The notes under the pieces: generated by a model
The model's database searches: none
What the model saw: the letters and a program-made list of their open reading frames with translations, nothing else
Told to the model about the DNA's origin: nothing
Part shown: in pieces, positions 12,183 to 26,000 of the stretch
Layout: the number at the start of each line of letters is the position of its first letter
Position numbering within the stretch: the stretch's first letter is position 1
Position numbers and translations under genes: made by a program
Assembly: GCA_964034945.1 (NCBI GenBank)
Contig: OZ035962.1
Coordinates: forward strand, 23,655,530-23,719,529
Direction of reading: 5' to 3'
Origin: Chrysopilus asiliformis
Lineage: Eukaryota; Arthropoda; Insecta; Diptera; Rhagionidae
DNA length: 64,000 bases

Positions 12183-12405
12183 TTATTTTTCACCTTCTAT
12201 TTTTATAGCAGCGTTACTTTTTCTATTTTTATTATTTCTTTTATTGCTGCACAATGTTGAAGACTGGAGTGGGAAATTTGTGCACATAAATCAATTTTCC
12301 GGGAAGTTTGAACCTCTGTATAGTAACATGGAATTTATTTCTAATTTCAATATTGTGGGAAAAAAAATATTTTAGCTGGAAAGAAACTTCTTCGCGAAAA
12401 ACAAT

Positions 12406-12719
12406 GGGCGCATTCAGTGAACTGAGCTGCACAGAAGTTTTTTGAGCAGCTCACTGGCTCAGTTACTGAATGCAACCATTCTTTCTGAGCGGCTCAGCTT
12501 TTTTACTGAGCGGCATAAAAGTACGCTCAGTTAGTGAGCGGTGCGAAACGTCAAAAAATTGTATCCCGTTTTATTAAAACTCAAGTCAATTTGACAGTTG
12601 ATGGTTTTCGATCAGCATGCACTGAGCAGTGCGTTCGGGGCATGCTGAGCGGCTCAGCTGAGCGCTTTTTTAACAACTACTGACCCGCTCCAGAGCGACT
12701 CAGTTCACTGAATGCGCCC
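12406..12719. mobile_element. MITE with GGGCGCATTCAGTGAACTGAG ends
   Basis: 314 bp with perfect TIRs GGGCGCATTCAGTGAACTGAG, flanked by AAT on both sides. The interior is full of CTGAGCGGCTCAG-type palindromes, giving strong hairpin potential. No coding capacity. Confidence 0.82.
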
Positions 12720-12750
12720 AATGTCATTCTTGGTATTATAACTTGAGTTT

Positions 12751-13378
12751 TTATACCCGTATGGTGAAACCGATTGGAGTGGACCAAGCCACATAATCGA
12801 GTTTCTGAAGCTTTTCCACTTTTGTACTATTATTGACTGTAAACTTTTGGAAAAAAAAATTTCTGTGGACTTTATTACTCAATGTTGAAATGTTCTTTTG
12901 TGCATCCAAACATTTTTATCTAAAAACTCACTCACAATAGTGATTCAACCACAAAAAAATTCACGATTTCGACATGTGCGTTGGTCCACTCTAGCTTTTA
13001 ACGCCTCATATAACTTTGCCTTACCGTTTGTAACGCCAAGATCCCGTCATCACACACAAAAATGAATTACACCAGCGTGTTTAGAATGATAAAAATAATT
13101 AATGTTTGCATGTCCGTCCGTCTGTCCGTCTGTCCGTCTGTGGCGCGGATTTCGGGCGCATGGATTGAGCTACAGACTTGAAATTTTACGCAGATCCGTT
13201 TTTCGTAAAATGCGAGGCTAAGTTCGTTAATAAGCAAAAATGCACCATTAGGGGGGGTACCCCCATACGAACGAAAAAGGTTTTTGCCAATATCTCAAAA
13301 ACAGTGCATCTTATCAAAAAAGTCGAAGAATAAAAGTTTTTTAGGATATTATCATACTAATATATAGAAATGAGTTGG

Positions 13379-13409
<31 letters not shown>

Positions 13410-13805
13410 TCCTCTTTCACGCAAAAACGGCTGAACCGATTGACTTGAAATTTGGCATGAGTGTCTGTGGTAGTTCTGGTTCCAACATAGGGGAAAAGTA
13501 TCGCGAGGGGTGGGGGAGTAAGGGGAGGGGGTAAAATGATTTCCAAACTTAGTTTTTGCGCTGTTACTCTTTCGCGGGGAAACTACTGAACCGATTGGCC
13601 TGAAATTTAGCTCCAACATAGACCATAAAAAAAATGTAAAAACTTCACCCGGCAACGACGGGTATGCAAGCTAGTTCTACATAAAACTCCCATACATCAA
13701 AATTCGATTGGATTAAATTTAAAAAAATCTTATTGATAAGTTTGACTTCAAAGCGGAATTTTGGTACAACTGTTCGAATTTTGATACGAATATCACCATA
13801 CGGGT
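12751..13805 (+). mobile_element. Repeat family B copy, interrupted by two insertions
   Basis: Starts TTATACCCGTATGGTGAAAC and ends GAATATCACCATACGGGT, giving a 13-bp TIR ACCCGTATGGTGA. Compared with 39011-39531 this copy carries extra DNA at about 12772-12997, which has its own inverted ends (TTGGAGTGGACCAA / TTGGTCCACTCTAG), and a Helitron at 13352-13674. The core includes a TCCGTCTG minisatellite and the block GAGCTACAGACTTGAAATTTTACGCAGATCC. Confidence 0.75.
13352..13674 (+). mobile_element. Nonautonomous Helitron nested in family B
   Basis: 323 bp, A|TCATACTAATATATAGAAATG ... GGGTATGCAAGCTAG|T. The uninterrupted family B text at about 39393-39410 reads ggatatgattctacat. Here the Helitron sits between ggatatta and ttctacat, so it entered between A and T without target duplication, as Helitrons do. 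Confidence 0.85.
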
Positions 13806-13885
13806 TTTCAATAATTGCCAGATTGGCTTCTCTTGACATAACATTACAGCCAGTATTTCGTTTTTAATGTAACTTTTAATTTCAG

Positions 13886-14023
13886 ACAGACCTGAACCCG
13901 AACGTAACCAATTTAAAAACTCAAAATCCCATCTTTTCTGTGGAATTGCTACAGTATTAACGATAGGATGGTTTACATTTCTCTTAATTGGATTCATGTT
14001 TGGATTATTTCCGTTTCATGGAG
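13886..14023 (+). other. ndl: nudel exon with signal-anchor membrane segment
   Basis: This exon reads [15 protein letters not shown] followed by a hydrophobic stretch of about 25 residues ([20 protein letters not shown]), with basic residues before it. That is a type II signal anchor or uncleaved signal, as expected at the N terminus of Nudel. It begins with two bases of a split codon (acceptor ...aatttcag at 13881-13885) and ends phase 1 before gtttgt. Confidence 0.85.
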
Positions 14024-17000
14024 GTTTGTAGAAAATAATTGATAAGAATATCTTAACATGCAGCATACAGTAATTTTCATTAGAAGAATTTTGTCGGACT
14101 TTGTAAATATTTTATATGAAAATCAAACTTTACATCATAAAGTTCAACATTATAAAGATTTTTTTTTTTATTTTGATTCAGAAAATATATTCGAAATTTA
14201 TCTTACAGCTTAAAATCATAAAAATTAAATGCCTTTTTACCGAGACTTAATATGTAACATTATTAAATTATTGAATTAATAAACTAAACATTTTTCACCG
14301 TGATTGAATCGTGGAAACTTTTTAACACGTTGACTGCCAGACCAATTTTGCAAAAATGTAAGGGAGATGCCAATACATGTAGACGTATGTAGAATGTACG
14401 TATGTATGAATGTATATTGTAGACCCAGCTATCGAAAATGATAGCCTTGGCCGCTCATGAATCATAGTGCCAATTTTCACTGGCTATCAAAAATGATAGT
14501 CATGGCAGTCAATGTGTTAAAGTTTACGGTTTTTCGTTCCGTGAATATAAATATAAAATTAGATTCTAGTAGATTCTGTATGTAAACGTGTAGATCTCCA
14601 CGTGTTAAAGATGTCTCTATAAATTTTTCAGATAGTGTAAAAGTTGATACAAAAGATATCCTTGAACCACCTTGCGATCTCAAAGAAAACTTTGTAGAGT
14701 TCAGCACAAATTTGATTGAAAAATTTTTCGATCAAGGTGAAAAATTTTCAACTAGAAAGCGCAGAAATCTAGATCTTCTCAACGAAAATGCTGAGAGCGA
14801 TATCGATCCTTTAAAGATTGATTACAGTTTTTTGCCGGGGAATATCCGCGACAAGCGTCAGGAGGAAATGAATTATCTTAAGGACGAGTACAGACGGTGT
14901 AAAAAATCACAAGGAAGTGACTGTATTGAAATTTACAAAAAAATGTTTAAATTAGCAAAGAAAATTGAAAAGAAAATAACAGAAATGAAAAAATTATTCG
15001 AGTTTTTTCCAAATCAAAAAGGTCTTGACTCTGATTCGGATTCTTCAGAAGAAAAAACTAGCACGGCGATACCACTTGAATTAAACACGGAAAACCCCGT
15101 TAAAGCAGTTGAAATAACTTCCAAAAAATCTGTTGAATTAATTTCATTGCCACATAATAAAGCAAAGCTTAAGGTGGTCCTGAGGCCTCAAACAACAACC
15201 ACGACTGAAAAATTACCAGGAGCTGCAGATGAAAATCCGGTAAAAGGAAGTTCTATCGATGACGTTACATTGAAGACCTCAACAACCACGACAACCGAAT
15301 CTTCTACTATAGATTTAACCACTACTCTTACAATAATCAAACCTACTGAGTTAAAAGCCACGACCGAACATCCAAAAAGCGATGAAAATAAAATCGATGA
15401 TAGTGACAAATTTAGAAGTGGTTACGTGACAATCCACGAGGATCTAAAAGGTCCTTCAAGTGATGGTACGACATTTTTAAGAATGGAAGATTCCGAACGA
15501 AGCAAAGTTTATTCTTCTACAAAATTATCTCTGAACAATTCCGAACTAATTGAAGAAATGGAAGAAAGCCCCAGAAGCTCTGAGTCACCAAAGAGTAATC
15601 CTTTAGGACAGCCGCAAATAGCAAGTAACACCAGAATTGTTTTATAATTTTGCAAATTTTGAGAAAAAAGTGAAAATTTTTAATTTAGGTGTTAGCGGTC
15701 CATTTTTAAGTGTTTGTGAGAAAATTTTGAAGGATCATCCCCACCTCCTGAATAGACCGGGTCACTCCCAACCGAACTTCAATGGCTTTACAAGTACAGG
15801 TCATCAAGCACACCAGTTCTCCAGTAAAGGGCAAATTGATGAGACTATGAAAGCATCCGCTCACGTCATGTACAATCCAAATATTGGTTTTGCTCAAACT
15901 CCAATCTGCTTTTTTGCCCCTCAAGGAAACTATCGTGGACAACCGATGCAAATTTGGACACCTCCGCAATATCAAATTCCAGGTTTAAACACTGGACCCT
16001 TAAGTTATAATCAAGCAGGTGATTTTTTATGAGTAACAAAAAAAACGTTCTGAAACCAATTCTTCTTAACTAGTTTGGCATGAGAATTTTCACTTACACA
16101 AGAAACGAGGGACTTCAAAATTCTGTCATTCTGATACTATCATTTTTCCGTCATCATCAGATTTTGGGCAGGCTAATGAACTTGGCATTGAACCCAGATC
16201 TGAAGGTGTGACTTTACAAACTTCTTTCTTACTTAGTTTTTCTTACCCCTTTCGATCCAGATGCTACAAAATTAGAATGCAAATTTTCAGACCTGAGAAA
16301 GAAAATCCATGATTTGTTACAATGTCTTCCCTGTTTAGGTTTTTTCTCTTAGAAGACATGATTAAAAATTTCGCCCAAATCTTTTACGCGCAAAGCATTT
16401 TTGGGTTGGATTTTTCACACCAATTGTGTTTCCCGAGAATTTCTGGGATATTACTTATTTCTGGTACATTAGTGGTAATTTTTATGATATTTATATGAAT
16501 TTAAAAAGAAAACTATGTTACAAATCATGTGTTTTTCTTGCCATTTTTCACTATTATTGGCAAAAACTAGTTGTTGCTCTGCTTATTAGATGTCGGAAGC
16601 TTTTTATAATTCCAAAAGTCTTTTTGTATTTCTTTTTGTTTTCTCTTAAAATTTCTCGTATCAAGTTTTAAATTCAAAGAAATAATAGTCTTAAGTATTA
16701 TTTGTGTCTAGTAATATTTGTGATTATAAAGGTGCCGCTCCACATGAGAGTAAATACGCGAGTAACTCTCGAGAGTTACTCGCAGGAGGTTATCCATTTG
16801 AGAGTTAATTTTGGCGATTTTTCTCTTTTCAAGAATATCTTGATTTTTTGACATCTTGCTTTGGCGAGTTCTCGAGAGCTACTAGCGAAATTCAAACGCC
16901 GTTCGTGTCTGGCGAGCAACTCCCCGAGAGTTCAATGGGTGCGTGACGACTAGAGAGTAGAATCACTTTTTACACCTCGCAGAAACTAGATAGCGAGATT

Positions 17001-20000
17001 TTGCGAGTTTCTGCGAGCGACTCTCAGAGAGGTGTCCATTTGCGAGTAGCTGCTATCGAGAGGTTCTCGCCGGCATTTACTCTCATGTGGATCGGCACCT
17101 TAAGACACTAATCCAATAAATTTTAAAATTGACGGTTTTGCTACCAACAAATAAACTTTCATTTAAAACTTTTCATGGTTTAGTAAAACATTATCCATAT
17201 TTTTTGCTTCGATCTCTTTTAAGGACTCATTTATGTCCCCCCAATGTTAGGAGTTTACAACAACCCCGGAAACTTTCATCCATATGGTCACACAACAAGC
17301 GGTGGTGGAGGGTAAATCCTGTTTTCTCATGAAATCAAAACTTTTAACGTTTCCATTTCAGAATAATAAACCAAGTGATTCACACTAGTAATCGCAATCA
17401 TTCACCAGCAAACTTATCGCCCTATTTCTGTACATATATGCCAAACACGACACCACAATGGCCAGGTAGATTTCGAAGCCCGGTAGAAAATCCTACTCAG
17501 CCATCAGCAGATGCAGGACAAAAGGACAACATTCCAACTAAAGCCGACATCATATACGCGACATACGTCAATGAATCCGCGTTACAAAACGACATATTTC
17601 CAAGTCATAAAGCTCCAGAGGGGATGATTTCCTGCAAAAGCGCAACCCCACAGTACATCCCGAAGGATAAATGGTGCGATTCATATGTTGACTGTGACGA
17701 TGCCAGCGATGAGTTGGCCTGCTCCTGTAAATCTCGACTGGCTAGGGCGAAGATCTGTGATGGATATGCAGATTGCCCAATGAGTGAGGATGAGTTGGGT
17801 TGCTTCGGCTGTAGAAAATCTATGACGTCCTGTTATAACAATGAGGATGAGTACATCAAGGCCAATAATTCTACCGAGGGAATGTGCTACAGTCAAATAA
17901 ATAAGTGTGATGGTGTCCATGACTGTTTAAATGGAAACGATGAAAGAGATTGTAACTTACTAGTAGGTTACATGGACCATCATTTGGTAACTTTACGGTT
18001 TTAGTATCAAATGTTAACACAAATTTAATTTATGCATTTTCGATTGAAAGGTTTATTCGGCACAGTTTACCGAAGGCATTTTACATCGTAATTACCGAGG
18101 AAAGTGGTATCCAGTCTGCAAAAATCCCCTCAAATGGGCTAAGAAAGCTTGTGAGTCGGAATTAGGGACACCACTGGATTCTGATCCGACAATTTCCTAT
18201 CAAAATGCAAAAGTCTATGGACCGTTCATACAGTCAAAAAACAGCAATGCTGGCGACTTATCAGATCCCGAATTTCCTGATTCATGTCCACACACTGAAA
18301 ATGATGGGCACGATTCCATGGTTCACGTCAAATGTCCACCAATGAAATGTGGACGAAGACTTTCGAAGCCACCACAAACATTTGTTAGGATTAGAAGATC
18401 GACCTCGGGAAATTCCAGAGAAGACATTTTGCTTAAGCCGCAATCCTTTCGAGTTGTCGGAGGTCTTGCCAGTGATCCTCTTGCTTGGCCATTTGTTGTT
18501 GCTTTGTACAAGGACGGACACTTTCACTGTGGGGCAATAATCTACAACGAACATTGGGTAAGTAATGAAAAAAACGATTATTCATTTCTAAAAAAAAACT
18601 AATTTTTAGAGCAATCTTAAAATATACCTTCACCCGTCGGTCAATAGCTTTTGGCGCACTCAAATTTTGTTTCTAGGTCTGTGGATTTTTAAAAATATTT
18701 TTCAATTTATAGGCAATTACCGCTGCGCATTGTGTTTACGGTTTCCAACATCATTACTACGAAATGAAAGTTGGAATGCTGCGAAAACATAGTTTCTCAC
18801 CAATGACCCAAATCTTGAAGGTAAGTCATATTGTAATCCATGATGAATACGATCGTCGAAAAATGCAAAATGATATATCCTTGCTGCGGGCCGAAAGTCC
18901 GTTCCAATTTAACCGATGGGTTCGCCCAGTTTGCATGCCTAGCAAAGGTCGATCATCTACCAAGGACGATTGGATCTGGGGTCCTGAGCCTGGAACTATT
19001 TGCACAGCTGTTGGTTGGGGGGCAATACGCGAAAGAGGTCCCGATGGTAATGCAAAAGGACTTGTTAAAAAAAATATGTTTCATAAAAATATTCTTAGCT
19101 GATCATTTGCGAGAAGTGACGGTCCCTGTGTTGGAACGGTGTAAACACAAGGCTGATCAGGAGGGTGAGGAGCTCTGCGCTGGGGAATTACTAGGAGGTC
19201 ACGATGCTTGTCAAGGAGATTCCGGCGGGCCAATATTTTGCAAAAGTGTATCAGATGAGAAGGAATGGTATTTGGGTGGCGTTGTCAGTCACGGCGAAGG
19301 TTGCGCTCGTCCTGATGAACCTGGCGCTTATACTAGGGTTGCGTTGTTCTTAGATTGGATCCATAACAAAACAACTTCAAATTACACAGACTTCCCAGAA
19401 CCAATTATGGTTTGTACGGGGCATGTCTGTATGTGGGGAGGACAGAAATGTATTCCCCGAAGAGACCGTTGCAACAGGATTGTTGATTGTCTAGGTGGAG
19501 AAGATGAAGTTGGATGCGTTTACCCAAATCAAAGAGATGAAGTCGGAATTCAAAGGGATGTAGAAGCTGCAGAAACTGATCTTGAGGATTCTTCCAAAAC
19601 GTTATTCGACATGATAAATAAGAAAAATCAAACCATTCATGGTCACTTCGAGAAACCAGATCCGCACGATTCAAACACTGCTGATCATTTGGCCGGTCAT
19701 AGTGAAAAGCATAAGCGACAGAATGCTACTACACATACTACTCATCATAATTCAGGACAGGAATTTCACTCCTTACACTCAAAAAATTCAACACACTCTC
19801 ATCATATTTCAAATACCAGTAATGCTTTGCACTCGTCGAATTCTACTCATTCAACGAAAAATCAAACCAGTCATGGTCAACAGGAGAAATTTATATGCAA
19901 AAAGTATGCAAATTTTTAATATTTTGGAAATTTTGGATGTCATAAAAAAAAACTCTCTGCTTTAGAATCCCTCAAAAAATCAACTTATCACAAAAGTGCG

Positions 20001-23000
20001 ATCGAGTACATGACTGTGAAGATGGAACAGACGAGAAACACTGCTCATGTAAAGATTATCTTAAGGTAAAACAAGAGTACGCATTTATTTTCCCTTAAAT
20101 CTAAGAACAACCTTTTTGTGACAAAAATGTTGGTTGACTAAACCAATTTGGACTGAATTTTTTCAATGATACGGGGAATAACATAATCCTTGTAGTGATC
20201 AACGATCGTGTTTATATCGAAGTACCAGCTCGGTGATTTAACAGACATTGACTGTGTTTACATTAGGCCTCATTTTGAGGCGGCACGTCGTTCGCTCCGG
20301 CCAAGTGATGGTCAGGGACGCAGTGGGGAGGGAAACCTAAAAGGGCGAACGAAATTTAGATTCACTTAAAATTTTCAGTCGCAAACCGGTTTGAGTCTGG
20401 TTGTTGAGACCTGTTTCGTTTAGTTTTGTTGATGAAACCGGTTTAGCGAATGAAGATAAAGTGAACCGTGTGCACACGACAGAGAAATGAGGAATGGCGT
20501 GCCACCTCAAAATTAGTCCTAATGTAAACAGGCTCAATGACAGATAAACAGGAGTGGTATTCCGTAACTTGATTCAAGCGTGTGTTTCGAGTTAGAGGAA
20601 AAAGTGGTATTTGCTATCTCGGTTTCTCTCTGTCATTTATTTCGGTGAAAACAGAGACAGTGAATACTTCTTGTTCTTCTAACTCGAAACAAACGCTTGA
20701 AAGAAGTTACGGAATATCACTCCTGTTTTTGAATGCTCTCCGGTATATACTGTAAGTTATTTGGCCACTGTATTACCAAAGTGGAATGGGCATGCGAGAT
20801 AAACTCGGTCACATATACCTTCTTCCAACAAATCCCTTTATATGAGTTGGAGTTTATTTTTCTTGCTTGGACGAGTTCTACGACAATCCTATTATTCCTA
20901 AAAACACACACTTTTACAAAATATAATCAATCACATAAAATTATTATTAAATTATTATAATAAAAAAAAAAAAAAAAAAAAAAATATTAAATTATTTTGA
21001 AATTTCCAGGGATCATTAAAACAATTGATTTGTGATGGAAGAGTTGATTGCTCAGATTTCAGCGATGAAAAGGATTGTGGTAAGAATACTAAAGTTTGTT
21101 TAAAAAAATAAGAAAATAAAAATGTATGGTATTTCTAAAAACAAAGTTTTAAATATCGAAAAAATGTCCTAAAAAGTCAAAGAAATTTTTTTTGGCATTG
21201 GGTATCAGACATAAAAGCGAGATAAATATATATTTGACTTATGTATTAATGCTTTTATCTCGCTTTAATTTTTGATACACAACACCCAAAAATTTATTCG
21301 GTTGACCCTGACAAACAAAAAGGCAAGCTTAATAAAACCTTTTAATTATACATATTTTCAGGAAATTGCACTGACCATCAATTTTTATGTCCATTATCTG
21401 GAACTTGTATCAATAAAACACAAAGATGCGATGAGAAGATTGATTGCCACTTTAAAGAAGATGAACAAGATTGCTGTAAAATTATGAAATCACCTCAGTT
21501 TTCAGTGATTTTATTTCAAATTAAATATTTTCTTTAATAGTTACACTTAGTGACGGTAAAAAGATTTTCCTGGACACAGAATTCCGACCAAGTCTTCAAA
21601 GCGCTGGTCTTTTTTCACGAAATATCAAAGGAGTTTGGAACCTCGTTTGTATAAATGCGACCAATTACCACAAAGAAGCAACTGAAACGACAGCAAACAT
21701 TTGCAATTTACTTGGGTTCAGCGGTTATAAATCTTATAACACGACAACATTGTCCAAATTTAACCCTTTGATTCTACAAGATGTTCCAGTTACGAAATTA
21801 AGACATAGTGTTTTTAATAAACATTTATTGACTTATTTCGAAAGTTCACCTGATATTCCTGCTGAACCGTATTTAAATTCTGAAAATTCCCTTCACTTTA
21901 GACATGTCATAGCGGATCCCAGAACTTCTGTTGCTGAAGAGCCAGTGATTCCATCCAACAATGAATGCCATGCACTTTTTGTAGAGTGTATCCCGCACTC
22001 GAACCACGGCTTTCAACCTTCACAAGAAAAGCTTGAAAAAATCTCCAAGGATGACAAAAAGCCTAAAGATAAAAAAGACGACAAAAGCACAAAAAAGCCG
22101 AAAGAAGAAAAAGATTCGAAAACTTTCGATTTACCAGACATCCTGAAACCTAAACCCATTCAAAGCGATAGTGTAGACATACACCTTCCTTGGCTGGTGT
22201 CCTTGTATGTAGATGGAAAACTTCAATGCCATGGAGTACTATTGGATAAGGATTGGGTGCTCGCTAGTAGTTATTGCTCAGGACAATATTTGAGGTATGT
22301 AACGAAAAAACCGATTTTGAAAATAAACAGGTATTTTAACCGCTTCACGCTTACGACATAACATACTAATCCATAGCAAGCAACGTGGAAGTTACGTCGA
22401 GCATCTGTTATACTGACACGAATATTAGTTGCGTTTTTTTAATGTTCTGAAGCAGTTCAGAACAAGCTTTCCATACAAAATCCTGCACCACCTTTTCATC
22501 TCGAAATGCGCTTGGAACAAAGGGATATTTTATACGGTAATGTACGGTAATGAAATGCTGCTAACTTCAACATATTAAATCTGACATTTTATTCTCAATT
22601 GAGGATTTTGTGTTGGTGGTTCGTTGGTTCTGTTCGACAGCGAAATAGTTTTAATCATGGGAGATAGCGAATCGTGATTATATCAAGAAAATATAGCAGT
22701 AACGGCCTACTGATGTAACCAACGTGAAGTTAGTTGCGATTCGAACTCGATGAAATTTCCCACTTACTCTGGATCGTTTTTTTAATGTTCTTTGTTCTAG
22801 AACATTAAAAAAACGCAACTATTTTTATCAATAAAATCGACAGGTTTGCGTAATAAAGAGTTTTAGATGAGGTTTAGATCAATTTTTTAATACATATTAG
22901 GTACACTGTATTTTTTAAAAGAAAACCGAGACAGATTTTTTTTTCATTCGATCACTTGGTATGGATAAAAATTATTATTATTATTTTTTATTTATGCCAA

Positions 23001-26000
23001 AATGAAACAGGAAATCTCGCATTCAAATTACGTACATCTTTTATTAGTATTTTTATTTTTTTTTATTTTTTTTATTTTTTTTATTTTTTAATGTTTCAAT
23101 GAAACAATGCGGCCTCTAAACTAGTTATGAACAACAGGCGATATTGAAGCTATCTCCGTTTTTGATTTTTAAAATCATTAATGATGAAATATTTATTAAA
23201 TCTTTCTGGTTTGTTTTGTAAAAATTACTGAAACAAAAATGACATTTTTTGCCAAATCTATTTTAATTTAGAATTTACCACATTTTTCTATGCTCAAATT
23301 AAAATTTGTAAAGGGTCTTTCAACAAGGACATAACAATTTTGTATTTTAATAAAAACGCACTCTAAAACTTTTTTTATGATCTGGCAATGCTAAAACGTG
23401 AGTCAAGGTTTACATTTTAATCATGGTGAAGTTCACGAACGAGCAACGTTTGGAAATTATTTAAACTTACTACCGAAATTCTGAGCCGGTGGTCGCAATC
23501 GTGTAATCTCGAGAAATGGTCCGGTCGAATGGCCACCTCGCTCATGCGATTTAACGCCGTTGGATTTTTTTTATGGGGTTATGTTAAGTCGTTGGTTTAT
23601 GCCAACAAGCCAACAACGTTAGAGGAGCTCAGGAACAATATCGAGAGCGAAATTGCCAACGTTTCGGCCGATATTTGTGGAAGAGTGGTGGGAAATTGGC
23701 TCCAAAGAATCAATCAGCAAACATGCTCGCGGTGGCCATATGAACGACATCGAATTTCATACATGTCCACTACACCTGGAATGAATTGCAGCCCGATATC
23801 TCAAATATTCTGTGTTTTATTTAAATACAAAATTGTTATGTCCGTGTTGAAAGACCCGATAAATGTTCTTTTTATATTTCTTTGTAGCCTACGAGACAGT
23901 TATATTGTTGCTATTCTGGGAAGATCAAAAGCATCACAAAATATCAGTATCACAGATGAACAAATCCGACGCGTTGACTGTGTGAAAATTGTTAACGCTT
24001 CCCATGTTGCCCTTTTCCATTTGGAACAATATGCGAAATATACACGGCATGTACTGCCAACCTTCATACCAGACAGGTGAATACCTAAATTGTTACACAA
24101 TCTGAATTTCAAAAAAATCGATTAACTATTTTTCAATATTGTCCTGGTAATCATTCACTTTTAATAAAATAATGACAACAATATTAGCGATTCAAAGAGT
24201 AAACCTGAATGCATGGCGATTTCAAATGATGACTTCGGCAGAATTAAAACTTCGCCGGTCCATGAAACAAAGTGTCACCTGGTAGACGCTCAACATTCCT
24301 GTTATCAACGGATTAATGTTACCGGTGAACCCCATCTTGACCTGAAGCTGAATTCAAAGGCACATCACAAATGTCATAGAGGTAAGTCAGTTCATATTGA
24401 AAAGTTTAATTAATTTAATTTTTTGTTAGTAAAAGTTTTATAATAGAATTTTACAAAAGTTAAATTAAATAAATCTGTAACCCGGAGGTAAACTGCACCT
24501 GGAGGTGCAGGTTTTTTCAAAATCTGGCGTTCTATAGTTTCTAATATAGATATTTATGCTGTTTCCGATCACATGTAATTTTTAAAAAAAAGAAGAATTT
24601 AGTGCCGTTTTAAAATCTATGAGAATTTAAACAGCTCTACTGCACATTATACGTTTTGTCGGTTAGTGGAATGTACCTACTGGCTACAGAAATGTTTTTT
24701 GAAAAGAAAAATTATTAATTAAAATTTTATTAGTAAAATGGGATTTGGAATTAACTTTATAGTTTTTGAAGATTAAATTTTCTGTAAAACATTAGAAGCT
24801 TTTATAAAATGGTGTAGGTTTTCCCATACAATGAAAATTGATTGCAATTTTTTTAAATTAATGTTTTTTTTTTCATGTAGTTGAGTTATGCCGCAATAAT
24901 ATCACATTAACACGTTCGTGACATTTGCTTTTTCAACTTTTTTTACATTTGGACATCGTGTACCACGGGTGGTACACTAGCGATTTGTTTTCTGGCGGTT
25001 GTGCGCCATCGGTGGTACACGGTGCGTGTTTTTATATTACTTCATAAAAAATTTATGTTAAAACTATGTTTTTATACTTACGACTGTCAGGAATATTCAA
25101 AAATCGATTGCACTATGCATGTACCACTGGTGGTACACGATGTCACGAACGTGTTAATTTTTTTAGATGTTTAAATTTAATTCATTTTTTTAAATATCAA
25201 ATACCATTTTAATTTTAAAACTTATCATTTTATATAGGTCTAGATAATGGGATCATTATGTGCAAAGAGCATAAAACAGGCTGGTATCCGGTTTCATTTT
25301 ATCTCAACAATACAGAAAATTGCAACTTTGATAAACAGTTACAGGTGCAAATATTAAAACATAACTACGAATCAATTCAACATATTCTAGGTAATATTAA
25401 TTTATCACTGGATTTCTACTAAATTTTGTATGAAATGCACGTAAAAAAACCGTTATATACGTGTATCGATTCGTATTATATGAAAATTGGAATGAAAAAC
25501 TTTTGGCGTGAAAAGTGTGTGTTTCCGATTATGTTTTAGTGTTAAAATGCTAAAAACTGTCAAAATTAACTTCTTTTATTCCATTCTTTTCACTGTGCTA
25601 GTAGGTTGTGAAATGTTTTGTCAAAGACTTTTTAATTTTCATTTTTTTCATAGACCCCGAATCGACGCGCTGTTGAATTTCAGTAACGAAATTTATTTCT
25701 CTTTGGTACAGATTACTCACATTGTGACGAGATTTACTATCCGCTGGTTTGTCCGACAAAAATATGTCCACTTGGAAATTGTCTCCCACATGAGAAAGTG
25801 TGCAACGGAGTGGTTGACTGCCATGATGGCAGTGATGAGAATACAGAATCATGTCACGTGAAGAAGGGTAAACTGTTTTAGTTTTACTTAAATTTCCATT
25901 TCAAATGTCAGGTTAAATTATTTTTATTTATTTATTTATTGAACCTTATGAAGGCATAATGCCTTATGTGGTTACATTAAGTATTTTATCTATTGACCAA

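Larger units (their letters stand above)
22020..25390 (+). other. ndl: nudel inactive protease-like domain 2
   Basis: Begins after a Lys/Asp/Glu-rich linker (about 22021-22160). The S1 fold is recognisable: [40 protein letters not shown] and [15 protein letters not shown]. The catalytic His is Tyr (SSYC for AAHC), the Asp is His (SHVAL for NDIAL), and the DSGGP block is gone (GLDNGII). It spans exons 12-15. Drosophila Nudel also has a degenerate second protease domain, so this is a conserved pseudo-enzyme and not local decay. Confidence 0.85.

Noticed and set aside
14477..14707. 76-codon - strand frame
   Set aside because: Antisense of the intron MITE and the start of nudel exon 2.
21272..21487. 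71-codon + strand frame
   Set aside because: Overlaps nudel exon 11 in the wrong frame; the LDLa module is read in another frame.
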